From the NCBI RefSeq assembly GCF_017875275.1, contig NZ_JAGGML010000001.1, positions 2,501,001 through 2,565,000 on the forward strand: DNA of 64,000 bases. Reading direction: 5' to 3'. The position numbers and the translations under genes were made by a program. The DNA comes from Xanthobacter flavus. GTDB taxonomy: Bacteria; Pseudomonadota; Alphaproteobacteria; Rhizobiales; Xanthobacteraceae. The notes beneath the pieces are model-generated. The model was not told the origin of the DNA. It saw only the letters and a list, made by a program, of their open reading frames with translations, and searched no databases. Below, piece after piece: positions 17,039-27,777 of this stretch; positions within the stretch are counted from its first letter, which is position 1, and every line of letters starts with the position of its first letter.

Positions 17039-19162
17039 ATGGCACTCTATTGGCCCTTTCTCCTGGCCGATTACATCCGCTTCGTCGAATACGTGGCGGC
17101 CGTGGTGGCGGTCATCATCCTGATCTCGTCCATCGACGATCTGTTGGTCGATGCCTGGTACTGGGGGCGGCGGATCTACCGCCGCTTCGTCATCGAGCCG
17201 TTCATCCGCCCGCTCACGCCGGCCGCGCTCTACCAGAAGGACGAGCAGCCGCTGGCCATCATGATTCCCGCCTGGCTCGAATCCCCCGTGATCGCGGCCA
17301 TGATCGAGAACATGGTGAGCGTGCTGGACTACCGGCGTTACGTGATCTTCGTCGGCACCTATCCCAACGACCCGGAGACCATCGCCGAGGTCGAGCGCAT
17401 GCGCCGGCGCTACAAGCAGCTGGTGCGGGTGGAGACGCGCAATCCCGGCCCCACCAACAAGGCGGACTGCCTCAACACGGTCGTGCGCGCCATCTTCCAG
17501 CACGAGCAGATGACCGGCGTGGAGTTCGCCGGGCTGGTGCTGCACGACGCCGAGGACGTGCTGCATCCGCTCGAACTGCGCTATTTCAGCTATCTCCTGC
17601 CGCGCAAGGATCTCATCCAGGTGCCGGTGCTCTCGCTGGAGCGCCACTGGTCGGAGCTGGTGGCCGGCATCTACATGGACGAATTCGCCGAATGGCACGC
17701 CAAGGACCTCGTGGTCCGCGAGAGCGTCGCCGGCTCGGTCCCGTCCGCGGGCGTGGGCACCTGCTTCTCGCGCCGGGCGATGCTGCATCTCCTCTCCGAC
17801 GGCACGGGCGAGGTGTTCAACACCGCGAGCCTGACCGAGGACTACGACATCAGCGCCCGCCTCGCCGCGGCGCACATGCAGTCCATCATCGCCCGCCTGC
17901 CGGTGGAATATATCGTCAGGCGCGAGAGCCTGTTCGGCTTCGGCAAGGAGAAGGAAATCCTGCTCTCCATGCCATTGTGCGTGCGCGAGTTCTTTCCCGA
18001 CACCTTCCGCACCTCCTACCGCCAGAAGGCGCGCTGGGCGCTGGGCATCGCCTTCCAGGGCTGGCGCTCCATGGGCTGGCGCGGCAACTGGGCGACCAAA
18101 TACTTCCTGTTCCGTGACCGCAAGGGCATCGTCACCTCCCTCGTGGCGGTGCTGGCCTATGTGGTCGCGGCGCACTTCCTCATCTTCATGAGCGCGGAGA
18201 AGCTCGACCTGCTGCCCGCCCGCTATCCTTCGATTTTCGCCACCGAGACCTGGCTGCTGGCGGTGCTGACGGGCAACGCCATCGCCTTCGCGCTGCGGCT
18301 GGCGCAACGCTACTATTTCGTCGCCAAGGTCTATGGCTGGGAACAGGGCCTGATGTCCGTCCCCCGCGTGGTGATGGCGAACTTCGTCAATTTCGCCGCC
18401 ACCATCCGCGCCTGGAAGCTGTTCCTGGGCCATACCTTCTTCGGCCGCCGGATCGTCTGGGACAAGACCGCCCACGACTTCCCCGATGCGCGGGAGCTGG
18501 GCCAGCAGCGCCAGCGGCTTGGCGAGCTTCTGCTCACCTGGCAGGCGGTGCTGCCGGAGCATGTGGAGGAGGCGCTGGCCCTGCAGGCCGAGCGGCAGCA
18601 GCCGCTGGGGCGCATCCTCGTGTCGCGCGGGTGGCTCGACGAGGAGACGCTGGCGGAGGCCATGGCCTTCCAGTCCAACCTGCCGCGCACCGTGGTGACC
18701 GAGCAGATGGTGCGGCAGTTCAACGATCTGCTGCCCATCGACCTGATGGTGCGGCGCCGCGTGCTGCCCATCGGCCGCGATCCGGGCGGGCGTCTCATCG
18801 TGGCGGTGCCCTCGCCGCTGGGCGACAAGGCGCTGGAGGAGCTGCGCCGCGCCATCGGCGACGAGCCGCTCCAGCGCATCGCCCGCGAGAGCGAGATCAA
18901 CGACGGCCTGCGCCTGCTGCGCGGGGCCGGCACCGGCAACGTGGACGGCCAGAAGTCGCCGCCGCTGCTGGGCGACCTGCTGCTGGAAAAGGGGCTGATG
19001 CGGCGCGAGGCGTTCGAGGCGGCCATGGAGAACTACCGCCCGGACGAGGATGGCCGTATCGGCGAGTATCTCGTTCGCTGTGGCGTTGTGACGGAAGACG
19101 CCCTGCGCGCCACGATCCGCGAGCAGGAGCGCCGCGTCGCCGCGTCGCTGGCGCCGGTATGA
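17039..19162 (+). CDS. NfrB-like GT2 glycosyltransferase with C-terminal MshEN (c-di-GMP) domains
   Basis: A 707-residue membrane glycosyltransferase. It has an N-terminal membrane segment (about 15-32) and a GT2 catalytic core with DAED at 170-173, TEDYD at 266-270 and QKARW at 329-333. Two or more membrane helices follow (about 364-384, 402-420). After them comes an MshEN/T2SSE_N domain (about 490-625): two 24-residue motifs, 493-516 and 522-545, spaced by five residues, as in c-di-GMP-binding MshE. A second, degenerate pair occupies 643-666 and 673-696. E. coli NfrB has the same plan and makes a ManNAc glycan when c-di-GMP is bound, which matches the upstream epimerase. Confidence 0.85.
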   Translation: MALYWPFLLADYIRFVEYVAAVVAVIILISSIDDLLVDAWYWGRRIYRRFVIEPFIRPLTPAALYQKDEQPLAIMIPAWLESPVIAAMIENMVSVLDYRRYVIFVGTYPNDPETIAEVERMRRRYKQLVRVETRNPGPTNKADCLNTVVRAIFQHEQMTGVEFAGLVLHDAEDVLHPLELRYFSYLLPRKDLIQVPVLSLERHWSELVAGIYMDEFAEWHAKDLVVRESVAGSVPSAGVGTCFSRRAMLHLLSDGTGEVFNTASLTEDYDISARLAAAHMQSIIARLPVEYIVRRESLFGFGKEKEILLSMPLCVREFFPDTFRTSYRQKARWALGIAFQGWRSMGWRGNWATKYFLFRDRKGIVTSLVAVLAYVVAAHFLIFMSAEKLDLLPARYPSIFATETWLLAVLTGNAIAFALRLAQRYYFVAKVYGWEQGLMSVPRVVMANFVNFAATIRAWKLFLGHTFFGRRIVWDKTAHDFPDARELGQQRQRLGELLLTWQAVLPEHVEEALALQAERQQPLGRILVSRGWLDEETLAEAMAFQSNLPRTVVTEQMVRQFNDLLPIDLMVRRRVLPIGRDPGGRLIVAVPSPLGDKALEELRRAIGDEPLQRIARESEINDGLRLLRGAGTGNVDGQKSPPLLGDLLLEKGLMRREAFEAAMENYRPDEDGRIGEYLVRCGVVTEDALRATIREQERRVAASLAPV

Positions 19163-19250
19163 TCCATCCGGCCCGCTGCCGGGCGGCCTCTGGCCGGGCG
19201 ACTTTTGCTTCCGCGCAACGCGGATGGCGGGCTGCACCGGGTTGCCTGCC

Positions 19251-20117
19251 ATGGCGCGTCTGAGCCGGCGCGCGGCCCTCGGCCTCGGCGCCGCCGCGGC
19301 GGGTGCGGGCCTGGTCGGCGTCGACCTTGCCCTCGTTGCACGCGACCATCGTCCCGAAGGCCTCATCGACGGGGTGGTCTGGCAGCTTCACGGGGGCGCG
19401 CTCGATCCCCGCGGCGACTGGGACTTCATCGGCGCCCGGAGCCTGCTTCTGCAATGGCTGGTGGCCGATGGCACCTCATTCGTGCCGCTGCCGGAGCTCG
19501 GCCTGAAGCTCATCCCCGACGCGCCCAACTGGAAGCGGATCGCCCGCGAGCCCTGGGCAAGCCGAATCATCGCTGGCCTCGCCGGTGATTTCTCCGAGCC
19601 CAAGGCGCGGGCCAATGTGGTGGAGCTCGGAGCCCTCTCGGCCAAGGTGGCGCGGCAGAAGCTGCCGTTCCGGCCGGCCGGCTTCTATTTCCCGGTGGAG
19701 GCTGACCCCACCTGGAAAGACGTTTCGCGCATGCGCGAGGCCCTCGCCCCCATTCCGCGCCCGCTCTGGGTCAGCTGCTACGACAATTCCAACGTTGGCC
19801 CCGAGGCACTGGCGGACTGGATCGATCTGTGGCTGCCGCGCGACGTGGGCCTGTTCTTTCAGGACGGGTGCGGCGTCTACACCCGCACGCCGGAAGCGGC
19901 CCGCAGCTATGCGGAGGTTCTTTCCCGCCGCCTTGGGCCGCGGCGCTTCAAGCTGATCGCCGAAGCCTTCCGTCCCGCCGGCACCGGCACATTCCGGGCC
20001 GCCACGGCGGCGGAGCTGCTGCCGCAGCTGAAGGCCTATGCGGGTTTCGACGTGTTCGTCTTCGACGGTCCCCATTACGTGGACCGCCTCATCGTTCAGC
20101 AGCTGATGGCGGGCTGA
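19251..20117 (+). CDS. Tat-type secreted protein, possible TIM-barrel (DUF4434-like) hydrolase
   Basis: A 288-residue protein starting MARLSRRAALGLG, a twin-arginine signal, so it should be exported folded. The mature part has an early GDWDFIGARSLLLQW segment, then alternating strand/helix blocks with AGFYFPVEADPTW, LWVSCYDN and VFVFDGPHYV, which look like a TIM barrel of the DUF4434 glycoside-hydrolase-like kind. The family name is from memory and uncertain. It lies 88 bases after the NfrB-like gene on the same strand and may trim or release the polymer. ATG 19224 would add nine residues before the twin arginine. Confidence 0.6.
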   Translation: MARLSRRAALGLGAAAAGAGLVGVDLALVARDHRPEGLIDGVVWQLHGGALDPRGDWDFIGARSLLLQWLVADGTSFVPLPELGLKLIPDAPNWKRIAREPWASRIIAGLAGDFSEPKARANVVELGALSAKVARQKLPFRPAGFYFPVEADPTWKDVSRMREALAPIPRPLWVSCYDNSNVGPEALADWIDLWLPRDVGLFFQDGCGVYTRTPEAARSYAEVLSRRLGPRRFKLIAEAFRPAGTGTFRAATAAELLPQLKAYAGFDVFVFDGPHYVDRLIVQQLMAG

Positions 20118-20130
20118 CGGCGGGGCGCGA

Positions 20131-20228
20131 CCCGCGCGGCGCCTGAGCAGAGCCCCCCAGAGCCCGCGCGGCGCTTGAGCGAAGCCCCGCAAAAGCCCGC
20201 GTGGCGCTTGAGCGGAGCCGCTAAAAAC
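20131..20228. repeat. Three tandem 32-33 base repeats
   Basis: Copies begin at 20131, 20163 and 20196, each with the core CCCGCG(C/T)GGCGC(C/T)TGAGC followed by (A/G)(G/A)AGCC. They fill the gap between the convergent secreted-protein gene and purH. No array-like spacers are present. Confidence 0.8.
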
Positions 20229-20234
20229 CTCGGC

Positions 20235-21824
20235 TCAGTGCCGGAAGTGGCGCACGCCGGTGAAGACCATGGCGAGGCCGGCTTCGTCGGCGGCGGCGAT
20301 CACCTCGGCATCGCGCATGGACCCGCCCGGCTGGATCACCGCCGTGGCGCCCGCCTCCACTGCCGCCAGCAGGCCGTCGGCGAAGGGGAAGAAGGCGTCG
20401 GAGGCGACCACCGAGCCCTTGGTGAGCGGCACCGAAAGGCCCGCCGCCTCGGCCGCGTCCAGCGCCTTGCGGGCGGCGATGCGGGCACTGTCCACCCGGC
20501 TCATCTGGCCGGCGCCGATGCCCACGGTGGCGAGGTCCTTGGCATAGATGATGGTGTTGGACTTCACGTGCTTCGCCACGCGGAAGGCGAAGCGCATGTC
20601 GGTCAGCTCCTGCTCCGTCGGCGCGCGCTTGGTGACGACCTTGAGGTCGAGGTCATCGGCGCTGGCATTGTCGCGGCCCTGCACGAGGAGGCCGCCGGCC
20701 ACCGTCTTCACCGTGAGGCCGGGCGCGCGCGGGTCGGGCAGGCCGCCGGTGAGGAGGAGGCGCAAATTCTTCTTGGCCGCCACCACGGCGATGGCCTCCT
20801 CAGTGGCGTCGGGGGCGACGATCACCTCGGTGAAGATCTCCACCATGGCCCGGGCGGCGTCGGCATCCAGCGTCCGGTTGACGGCGATGATGCCGCCGAA
20901 GGCCGACACCGGATCGCAGGCGAGCGCCTTGGCATAGGCGGCGGCGAGGTCCGCGCCCTCGGCCACGCCGCAGGGATTGGCGTGCTTCACGATCACCACC
21001 GCCGCCGTGCGGGCGGGGTGGAACTCGGCCACCGCCTCGAAGGCGGCGTCGGTGTCGTTGATGTTGTTGTAGGAGAGCTGTTTGCCCTGCACCTGACGGG
21101 CGGTGGCGACGCCGGGACGGATCTCGTCGGAGGCATAGAAGGCGGCCGACTGGTGCGGGTTCTCGCCGTAGCGCAGCGCCTCGATGAGCTTGCCGCCGAA
21201 GGCGCGGAAGGTGGGGGCCTCCTCCTTCAGCTCGCGAGCGAACCAGTTGGAGATGGCCGCGTCATAGGCGGCGGTGCGGGCATAGGCCTTCTGCGCCAGC
21301 TTGCGGCGCAAGGCGAGGGTGGTGCCGCCATGCTCGGCGATCTCGTTGAGCACCGCCTCATAGTCCACGGCCTCCACCACGACGGCCACGTCATTGTGGT
21401 TCTTGGCGGCGCCGCGGATCATGGAGGGGCCGCCGATGTCGATGTTCTCGATGGTCTCCTCGAAATCCGCCTTGCGGGCGACGGTCGCCTCGAAGGGATA
21501 GAGGTTCACCACCACAAGATCGATGGGAGCGATGGCGTGCTCGGCGAGGGACGCCTGATGGCCCGCATCGGCGCGGATGGCGAGGATGCCGCCGTGGACC
21601 TTGGGGTGCAGGGTCTTCACCCGCCCGTCCATCATCTCCGGGAAGCCGGTGAGTTCGCTCACGTCCTTCACCGGCAGGCCGGCGTCGGCGATGGCCTTGG
21701 CGGTGCCGCCGGTGGAGACCAGCTCCACGCCGTGGGCGACGAGCCTGGTCGCGAACGGCACCAACCCCGTCTTGTCGGACACCGAGAGGAGGGCGCGGGT
21801 CACGGGACGGATGTCGGCGGTCAT
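20235..21824 (-). CDS. purH: Bifunctional AICAR transformylase / IMP cyclohydrolase
   Basis: Catalyses the last two steps of purine synthesis: formylation of AICAR and closure to IMP. The 529 residues are full length. The N-terminal cyclohydrolase half includes [20 protein letters not shown] and [14 protein letters not shown]; the C-terminal transformylase half has [14 protein letters not shown] and KHANPCGVA, whose K-H pair is catalytic. The protein ends FTGVRHFRH, the conserved terminus. Convergent with the secreted-protein gene across the tandem repeats and divergent from mutS. Confidence 0.97.
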   Translation of the reverse strand: MTADIRPVTRALLSVSDKTGLVPFATRLVAHGVELVSTGGTAKAIADAGLPVKDVSELTGFPEMMDGRVKTLHPKVHGGILAIRADAGHQASLAEHAIAPIDLVVVNLYPFEATVARKADFEETIENIDIGGPSMIRGAAKNHNDVAVVVEAVDYEAVLNEIAEHGGTTLALRRKLAQKAYARTAAYDAAISNWFARELKEEAPTFRAFGGKLIEALRYGENPHQSAAFYASDEIRPGVATARQVQGKQLSYNNINDTDAAFEAVAEFHPARTAAVVIVKHANPCGVAEGADLAAAYAKALACDPVSAFGGIIAVNRTLDADAARAMVEIFTEVIVAPDATEEAIAVVAAKKNLRLLLTGGLPDPRAPGLTVKTVAGGLLVQGRDNASADDLDLKVVTKRAPTEQELTDMRFAFRVAKHVKSNTIIYAKDLATVGIGAGQMSRVDSARIAARKALDAAEAAGLSVPLTKGSVVASDAFFPFADGLLAAVEAGATAVIQPGGSMRDAEVIAAADEAGLAMVFTGVRHFRH

Positions 21825-22021
21825 CGATTGGCTCCGGGAATAGATTGCCGCTCGCCTAGCACCAATGACCGCACATCACCAGCCGCGCGGGCCGTCGTGC
21901 GCGCATGGCCGGTATCGGCGGGCGGCATGCGCGGCCGGAAGGGGTGCGGCCGTGCGCATTTCCTGTCGATGCGCGGCTCCGGCGCGCTGACAGGCGCGGC
22001 CCCGCCCGATACCGTGCGGCC

Positions 22022-24799
22022 ATGCGCCCGACCGCCACCAAGACCGCTGCAAAGCCCGCCTCCGACGAGACGCCCCCGGACGAGGCCCCCGCGCCCGCCA
22101 AGGCTCCGGCCCCGAAGGCGGACGAGACGCGCGTGACGCCCATGATGGCGCAGTACATGGAGATCAAGGCGGCGAACCCGGACAGCCTGCTGTTCTACCG
22201 CATGGGGGATTTCTACGAGCTGTTCTTCGGAGATGCGGAGCAGGCCTCGCAGGCGCTGGGCATCGTGCTCACCAAGCGCGGCAAGCATCTTGGCGAGGAC
22301 ATCCCCATGTGCGGGGTGCCCATCGACCGGGCCGAGGAATATCTGCACAAGCTCATCGCCCTCGGCTTCCGCGTCGCCGTGTGCGAGCAGCTGGAAGACC
22401 CAGCCGAGGCGAAGAAGCGCGGTGGCAAATCGGTGGTGCGGCGCGACGTCACCCGCCTCGTCACCCCCGGCACGATCACCGAGGACTCGCTGCTCGACGC
22501 CCGCCGCGAGAACGTGCTGGCCGCGCTGGCGCGGGTGCGGGCCGGCTCGGCGGCGGAGGACTTCGCCTATGCGATCGCCTTCACCGACATGTCCACCGGT
22601 GCCTTCCGGGTTGCGGGGACAACGCGCGCCGCGCTTTCGGGCGATCTCGCGCGGGTGGACCCGGCGGAACTGCTGGTCTCCGACGCGCTCATGGACGACG
22701 CCGAGCTGCGCGCCATGCTGCGGGACCTGCCAGCGGTGACGCCGCTGCCCCGCCAGTCCTTCGACGGGGCCGGGGCGGAGAAAAGGCTCGCGGACTTCTA
22801 TGGGGTGGCGGCGCTCGACGCCTTCGGCGCCTTCTCCCGCGCGGAGCTGATCGCGGCGGCGGCGGTGGTCGCCTATGTGGACCGTACCCAACTCGGCGCC
22901 AAGCCCCTCCTCGCCCGCCCGGTGCGGGAGGCGGAGGGCGGCATCATGGCCATCGATGCCGGCACCCGCGCCAATCTGGAACTGGTGCGCACCACGTCCG
23001 GCGACCGGCGCGGCTCGCTGCTTGCCGCCGTGGACCGCACGGTGACGGCGGCCGGCGCGCGGCTTCTCGCCCGCCGCATCGCCGAGCCATTGACCGACCT
23101 CGACGCCATCCGCGCCCGGCACGACGGAGTAGGGCATCTGTGCGAGGACGGCACCTTGCGCCGCGCGCTTCGGGAGGCGCTCGCCCGCGCCCCGGACATG
23201 GCCCGCGCCGTCACCCGCCTTGCCTTGCAGCGTGGTGGCCCGCGCGATCTCGCGGCGGTGCGCGACGGCCTCGACGGCGCGCTCTCCATCGCCCGCCTCA
23301 TCGGTGCCGATGCGCCGGACGATCTTGCCCGCGCTGCCCGCGCCCTCTCCCATGCGCCCCATGCGGTGGCGCTGGACCTCGCTTCGGCCTTGGCGGACAA
23401 CCTGCCCGTCCACCGCCGCGACGGCGGCTTCGTGCGTGAGGGCTGCGACGGCGAGCTCGACGCCACCCGCGCCCTGCGGGACGAGAGCCGCCGCGTCGTG
23501 GCCGCGCTGGAGCGCCGCTATGTGGAGGAGACGGGCGTCCGCGCCCTCAAGATCCGGCACAATGCGGTGCTTGGCTATTATGTCGAGGTATCCCAGCAGA
23601 ATGCGGACCGCCTGCGCGAGCCGCCGCACGATGGTGTCTTCGTCCATCGCCAGACCATGGCGGGGGCCATGCGCTTCTCGTCCGTGGAGCTGGGCGATCT
23701 GGAAAGCCGCATCTCCAGCGCCGGGGAACGGGCGCTGGCGCTAGAGCAGGCCATCTTCGAGCGCCTGTCCGCCGCCGTGGTGGCCGAGACGGAGGCCATC
23801 CGTGCCGCCGCCAATGCGCTGGCCGAACTGGATGTGGCCTCGGGCCTTGCGGAACTCGCGGCCACCGAGGCCCACGTGCGCCCGCAGATGGAGGAGGGCG
23901 TCGCCTTCGCCATCGTCGGCGGACGCCACCCGGTGGTGGAGCAGGCGTTGGCCAAGGATGGCGGCCCCTTCGTGCCCAACGATTGCGACCTCTCCCCGCC
24001 GGAGGGGGACAGGGACGGCCGCATCGTCCTCGTCACCGGGCCGAACATGGCGGGTAAATCTACCTTCCTCAGGCAGAACGCGCTGATCGCGGTGCTGGCG
24101 CAGGCCGGGGCCTTCGTGCCGGCCCGCTCCGCCCGCATCGGCGTGGTGGACCGGCTGTTCTCCCGCGTCGGCGCGGCGGACGATCTGGCGCGCGGGCGCT
24201 CCACCTTCATGGTGGAGATGGTGGAGACCGCCGCCATCCTCAATCAGGCGACGCCGCGCTCCCTCGTCATTCTCGACGAGATCGGCCGCGGCACGGCCAC
24301 CTTCGACGGTATGTCCATCGCCTGGGCGAGCCTTGAGCACCTGCACGAGGTGAACCGCTGCCGGGCGCTGTTCGCCACCCATTTCCACGAGCTGACCGCG
24401 CTCTCCCAGCGCTGCCGTCGCCTCTCCAACGCCACCGTGAAGGTGACGGAATGGCACGGCGACGTGATCTTCCTGCACGAGGTGGTGCCGGGGGCGGCGG
24501 ATCGCTCCTACGGCATCCAGGTGGCGAAGCTCGCGGGCCTGCCGGAAGCCGTCATCACGCGGGCCAAGGCGGTGCTGGCGGAACTGGAGGCGGCGGAGCG
24601 CGCCTCGCCGGCGCAGAAGCTGATCGACGACCTGCCGCTGTTCGCGGCGCGCCCGAAGCCGGCCGAAAAAGCGGCGCAGGCCGATCCCGCCGCCGAGGCC
24701 GTGCTCGGCGCGCTCGATGATCTCGATCCCGACGCGCTAAGCCCGCGCGAGGCGCTGGACGCGCTCTATCGGCTGAAGGGTCTGCGGCGCGACCACTAG
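22022..24799 (+). CDS. mutS: DNA mismatch repair protein MutS
   Basis: Recognises mismatches and small loops and starts repair with MutL. From ATG 22022 it has 925 residues with an alanine/proline-rich N-terminal extension of about 40 residues. Mismatch-binding Phe and Glu lie in [10 protein letters not shown]; the ATPase has Walker [10 protein letters not shown], Walker [11 protein letters not shown] and ATHFHEL. The C-terminal region ends in the LYRLKGL tetramerisation-like segment. An upstream in-frame ATG (21905) gives an arginine-rich, unrelated leader and is not used. It is divergent from purH. Confidence 0.97.
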   Translation: MRPTATKTAAKPASDETPPDEAPAPAKAPAPKADETRVTPMMAQYMEIKAANPDSLLFYRMGDFYELFFGDAEQASQALGIVLTKRGKHLGEDIPMCGVPIDRAEEYLHKLIALGFRVAVCEQLEDPAEAKKRGGKSVVRRDVTRLVTPGTITEDSLLDARRENVLAALARVRAGSAAEDFAYAIAFTDMSTGAFRVAGTTRAALSGDLARVDPAELLVSDALMDDAELRAMLRDLPAVTPLPRQSFDGAGAEKRLADFYGVAALDAFGAFSRAELIAAAAVVAYVDRTQLGAKPLLARPVREAEGGIMAIDAGTRANLELVRTTSGDRRGSLLAAVDRTVTAAGARLLARRIAEPLTDLDAIRARHDGVGHLCEDGTLRRALREALARAPDMARAVTRLALQRGGPRDLAAVRDGLDGALSIARLIGADAPDDLARAARALSHAPHAVALDLASALADNLPVHRRDGGFVREGCDGELDATRALRDESRRVVAALERRYVEETGVRALKIRHNAVLGYYVEVSQQNADRLREPPHDGVFVHRQTMAGAMRFSSVELGDLESRISSAGERALALEQAIFERLSAAVVAETEAIRAAANALAELDVASGLAELAATEAHVRPQMEEGVAFAIVGGRHPVVEQALAKDGGPFVPNDCDLSPPEGDRDGRIVLVTGPNMAGKSTFLRQNALIAVLAQAGAFVPARSARIGVVDRLFSRVGAADDLARGRSTFMVEMVETAAILNQATPRSLVILDEIGRGTATFDGMSIAWASLEHLHEVNRCRALFATHFHELTALSQRCRRLSNATVKVTEWHGDVIFLHEVVPGAADRSYGIQVAKLAGLPEAVITRAKAVLAELEAAERASPAQKLIDDLPLFAARPKPAEKAAQADPAAEAVLGALDDLDPDALSPREALDALYRLKGLRRDH

Positions 24800-24833
24800 G
24801 GTCGCAGGGTCGCACCCCTGCCTGCCGTCACCC

Positions 24834-26201
24834 TCAGTTGCTGCTGCCGTCTGACTGGCCTGGGGCGGCCTGCGGACGCTGGAGCAATTCGCCCCAGGCG
24901 GAGAAGGCGTCGTTGAATGCCTGCTCGCCGGCCACACCCTTCTCGAAGGCGAGCGCGGCCTTCTTGTTGTTGGTGTAGGTGACGACCACGTCGAGCCAGG
25001 GATAAGCCTGAAGCAAGGCGACGTTGCGCTGCCGGTCGGCCGCCTTTTCCGAAAGGCCCACGAGGAACAGGGTCGGGTTGACCCGCACCGCGAGGCCGGC
25101 CAGCGGCGTGCCGAGCGACTGCTGGTTCGGTTTGGAGCGCACCTGATCCACATTGGCGATGCCGCCGAAGGGGAAGTCGTCCGGCAGCTTGAAGCCGATC
25201 TCGATGGTGTGGGAGGCGGGCAGTGTCTGGTCGGTGTTGCGCCGGAGCACGAAGGTCATGGCGATCTTGCGCTCGGGAATCGTGAGGTCGCCGCGCAGGC
25301 CGATATCGGGCGGCAGGCCCGGCCCGGCGTTCACGGTTTCCGTGCGCCAGGTGATGGTGCCCTCGAAGGTCTGCGGCTGGGCGCTGCCGGGGGATTCCTC
25401 GATCAGCACGGCGCGGGCGCTGCCCGAGGCGGTGCCGGGGCGCGGGGTCGGCGCGCGGCGCGCGGCGTCGCTGGAGGTCCGGGTCATCCGGTCGGCGGAC
25501 TTCGCCTGATCGGACGGCGCGGTGCTGGACGCGGCGGGCGCCGCCGCTTGCGGCTCTCCTTCGCTGCCGCCCAAGAAGCGGTCGCGATTGACGACGGCGA
25601 AAGCGATGCCGCCCAGCACCACCAGCGCGAGGATCGCAATCAGAACGAACTTCTTCCAGGAGGCGCCGCCTTCCGAGTTCCCGCGACGGCCGCCGTTGGC
25701 GGCGGCGCCGCGGCTGCGGACCTCGCCGCGGCGGAGCGGTGGACGGCGATCGCCTTCGGTCTCGTCTTCGCTGCGCTGGCGGGGCGGCAGGCGGCGGTCG
25801 GGCCGGGCCGGCGGCTCGGCGGGTGCGCGGCCGTCCGGATCTGCGGCGGATGGGGCAACCGGGCGCGCGGGCTCCTCGATGGGGGCGGCCGGGGGCTTGG
25901 GTGGCTCGAACCGGGCTGGGGGCGGCGGGGGAGCAGCCTCCTCGTCCTCGAACACCTCGTCATCGTCTTCGGGCTCGGGCGTATTGTCCTGCTGGGCGAA
26001 TTCCGCCTCTACCCGTCGGATTGCCTCCTCGAGGCCCATGCGCTCGCGGGTGATCTCGCCTTCGGGCAGCGGCGGGTCCACCCCGCGCAGCTGGCGCATC
26101 AAGGCAGTGCGGGCACGATCATAGACGGCGCGCCGGCTCTCCCCAGTCTTCTGGGGCAGGCTGGAGATCGCGCGGACCAGGAGGGGATAGTAGTCAGCCA
26201 T
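24834..26201 (-). CDS. Conserved single-pass membrane protein of unknown function
   Basis: A 455-residue protein. It opens MADYYPLLVRAISSLPQ with a helical N-terminal module (about 1-70) found in many Hyphomicrobiales proteins of unknown role. This is followed by an acidic and proline-rich linker (70-180), one membrane helix (about 184-206, KKFVLIAILALVVLGG) and a C-terminal beta-rich domain (about 265-435) that is presumably periplasmic, with TFEGTITWRTE and TIPERKIAMTFVLRRN. It lies between convergent mutS and purA. I do not recognise a function; links to transcript or cell-envelope processes are not supported by anything visible. Confidence 0.8.
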   Translation of the reverse strand: MADYYPLLVRAISSLPQKTGESRRAVYDRARTALMRQLRGVDPPLPEGEITRERMGLEEAIRRVEAEFAQQDNTPEPEDDDEVFEDEEAAPPPPPARFEPPKPPAAPIEEPARPVAPSAADPDGRAPAEPPARPDRRLPPRQRSEDETEGDRRPPLRRGEVRSRGAAANGGRRGNSEGGASWKKFVLIAILALVVLGGIAFAVVNRDRFLGGSEGEPQAAAPAASSTAPSDQAKSADRMTRTSSDAARRAPTPRPGTASGSARAVLIEESPGSAQPQTFEGTITWRTETVNAGPGLPPDIGLRGDLTIPERKIAMTFVLRRNTDQTLPASHTIEIGFKLPDDFPFGGIANVDQVRSKPNQQSLGTPLAGLAVRVNPTLFLVGLSEKAADRQRNVALLQAYPWLDVVVTYTNNKKAALAFEKGVAGEQAFNDAFSAWGELLQRPQAAPGQSDGSSN

Positions 26202-26239
26202 CGGAGCGGTGATGTTCCCCTTGAGCCGTCAGATCGGCA

Positions 26240-27535
<1,296 letters not shown>

Positions 27536-27588
27536 GCGGTGGTGCCTCCTAACCCGGCGCCGGCGGTTCGGACCACGCCCGCGCGCAC

Positions 27589-27617
27589 AAAGGAAAGCCC
27601 CGGCTCAAGTCCGGGGC
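27589..27617 (-). promoter_or_regulatory. Hairpin with U-rich tail in the purA leader
   Basis: Arms GCCCCGG and CCGGGGC (27597-27617, seven-base loop), read on the minus strand and followed by TTTCCTTT. It lies about 60 bases upstream of the purA start codon on the same strand. It could act as an attenuator in the purA leader or as a terminator of an upstream transcript. Confidence 0.4.
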
Positions 27618-27777
27618 GTTACGCAAGCGTCTTACGGGATCGGGGCTTGCGAGGCAAGGTTTGCGGGGCGGACCGCGTTCGCGAGACGGTAGCAATGGGC
27701 GGCATCGTGGCAAGCCGCCCCGGGGATACCCTTTGGAGCGTTGGCGGGTGGCCCCGGTTCGTGCTCTACCTTCCCCG

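Noticed and set aside
20131-20228. CRISPR array
   Set aside because: Repeats are directly tandem without unique spacers and there are only three copies.
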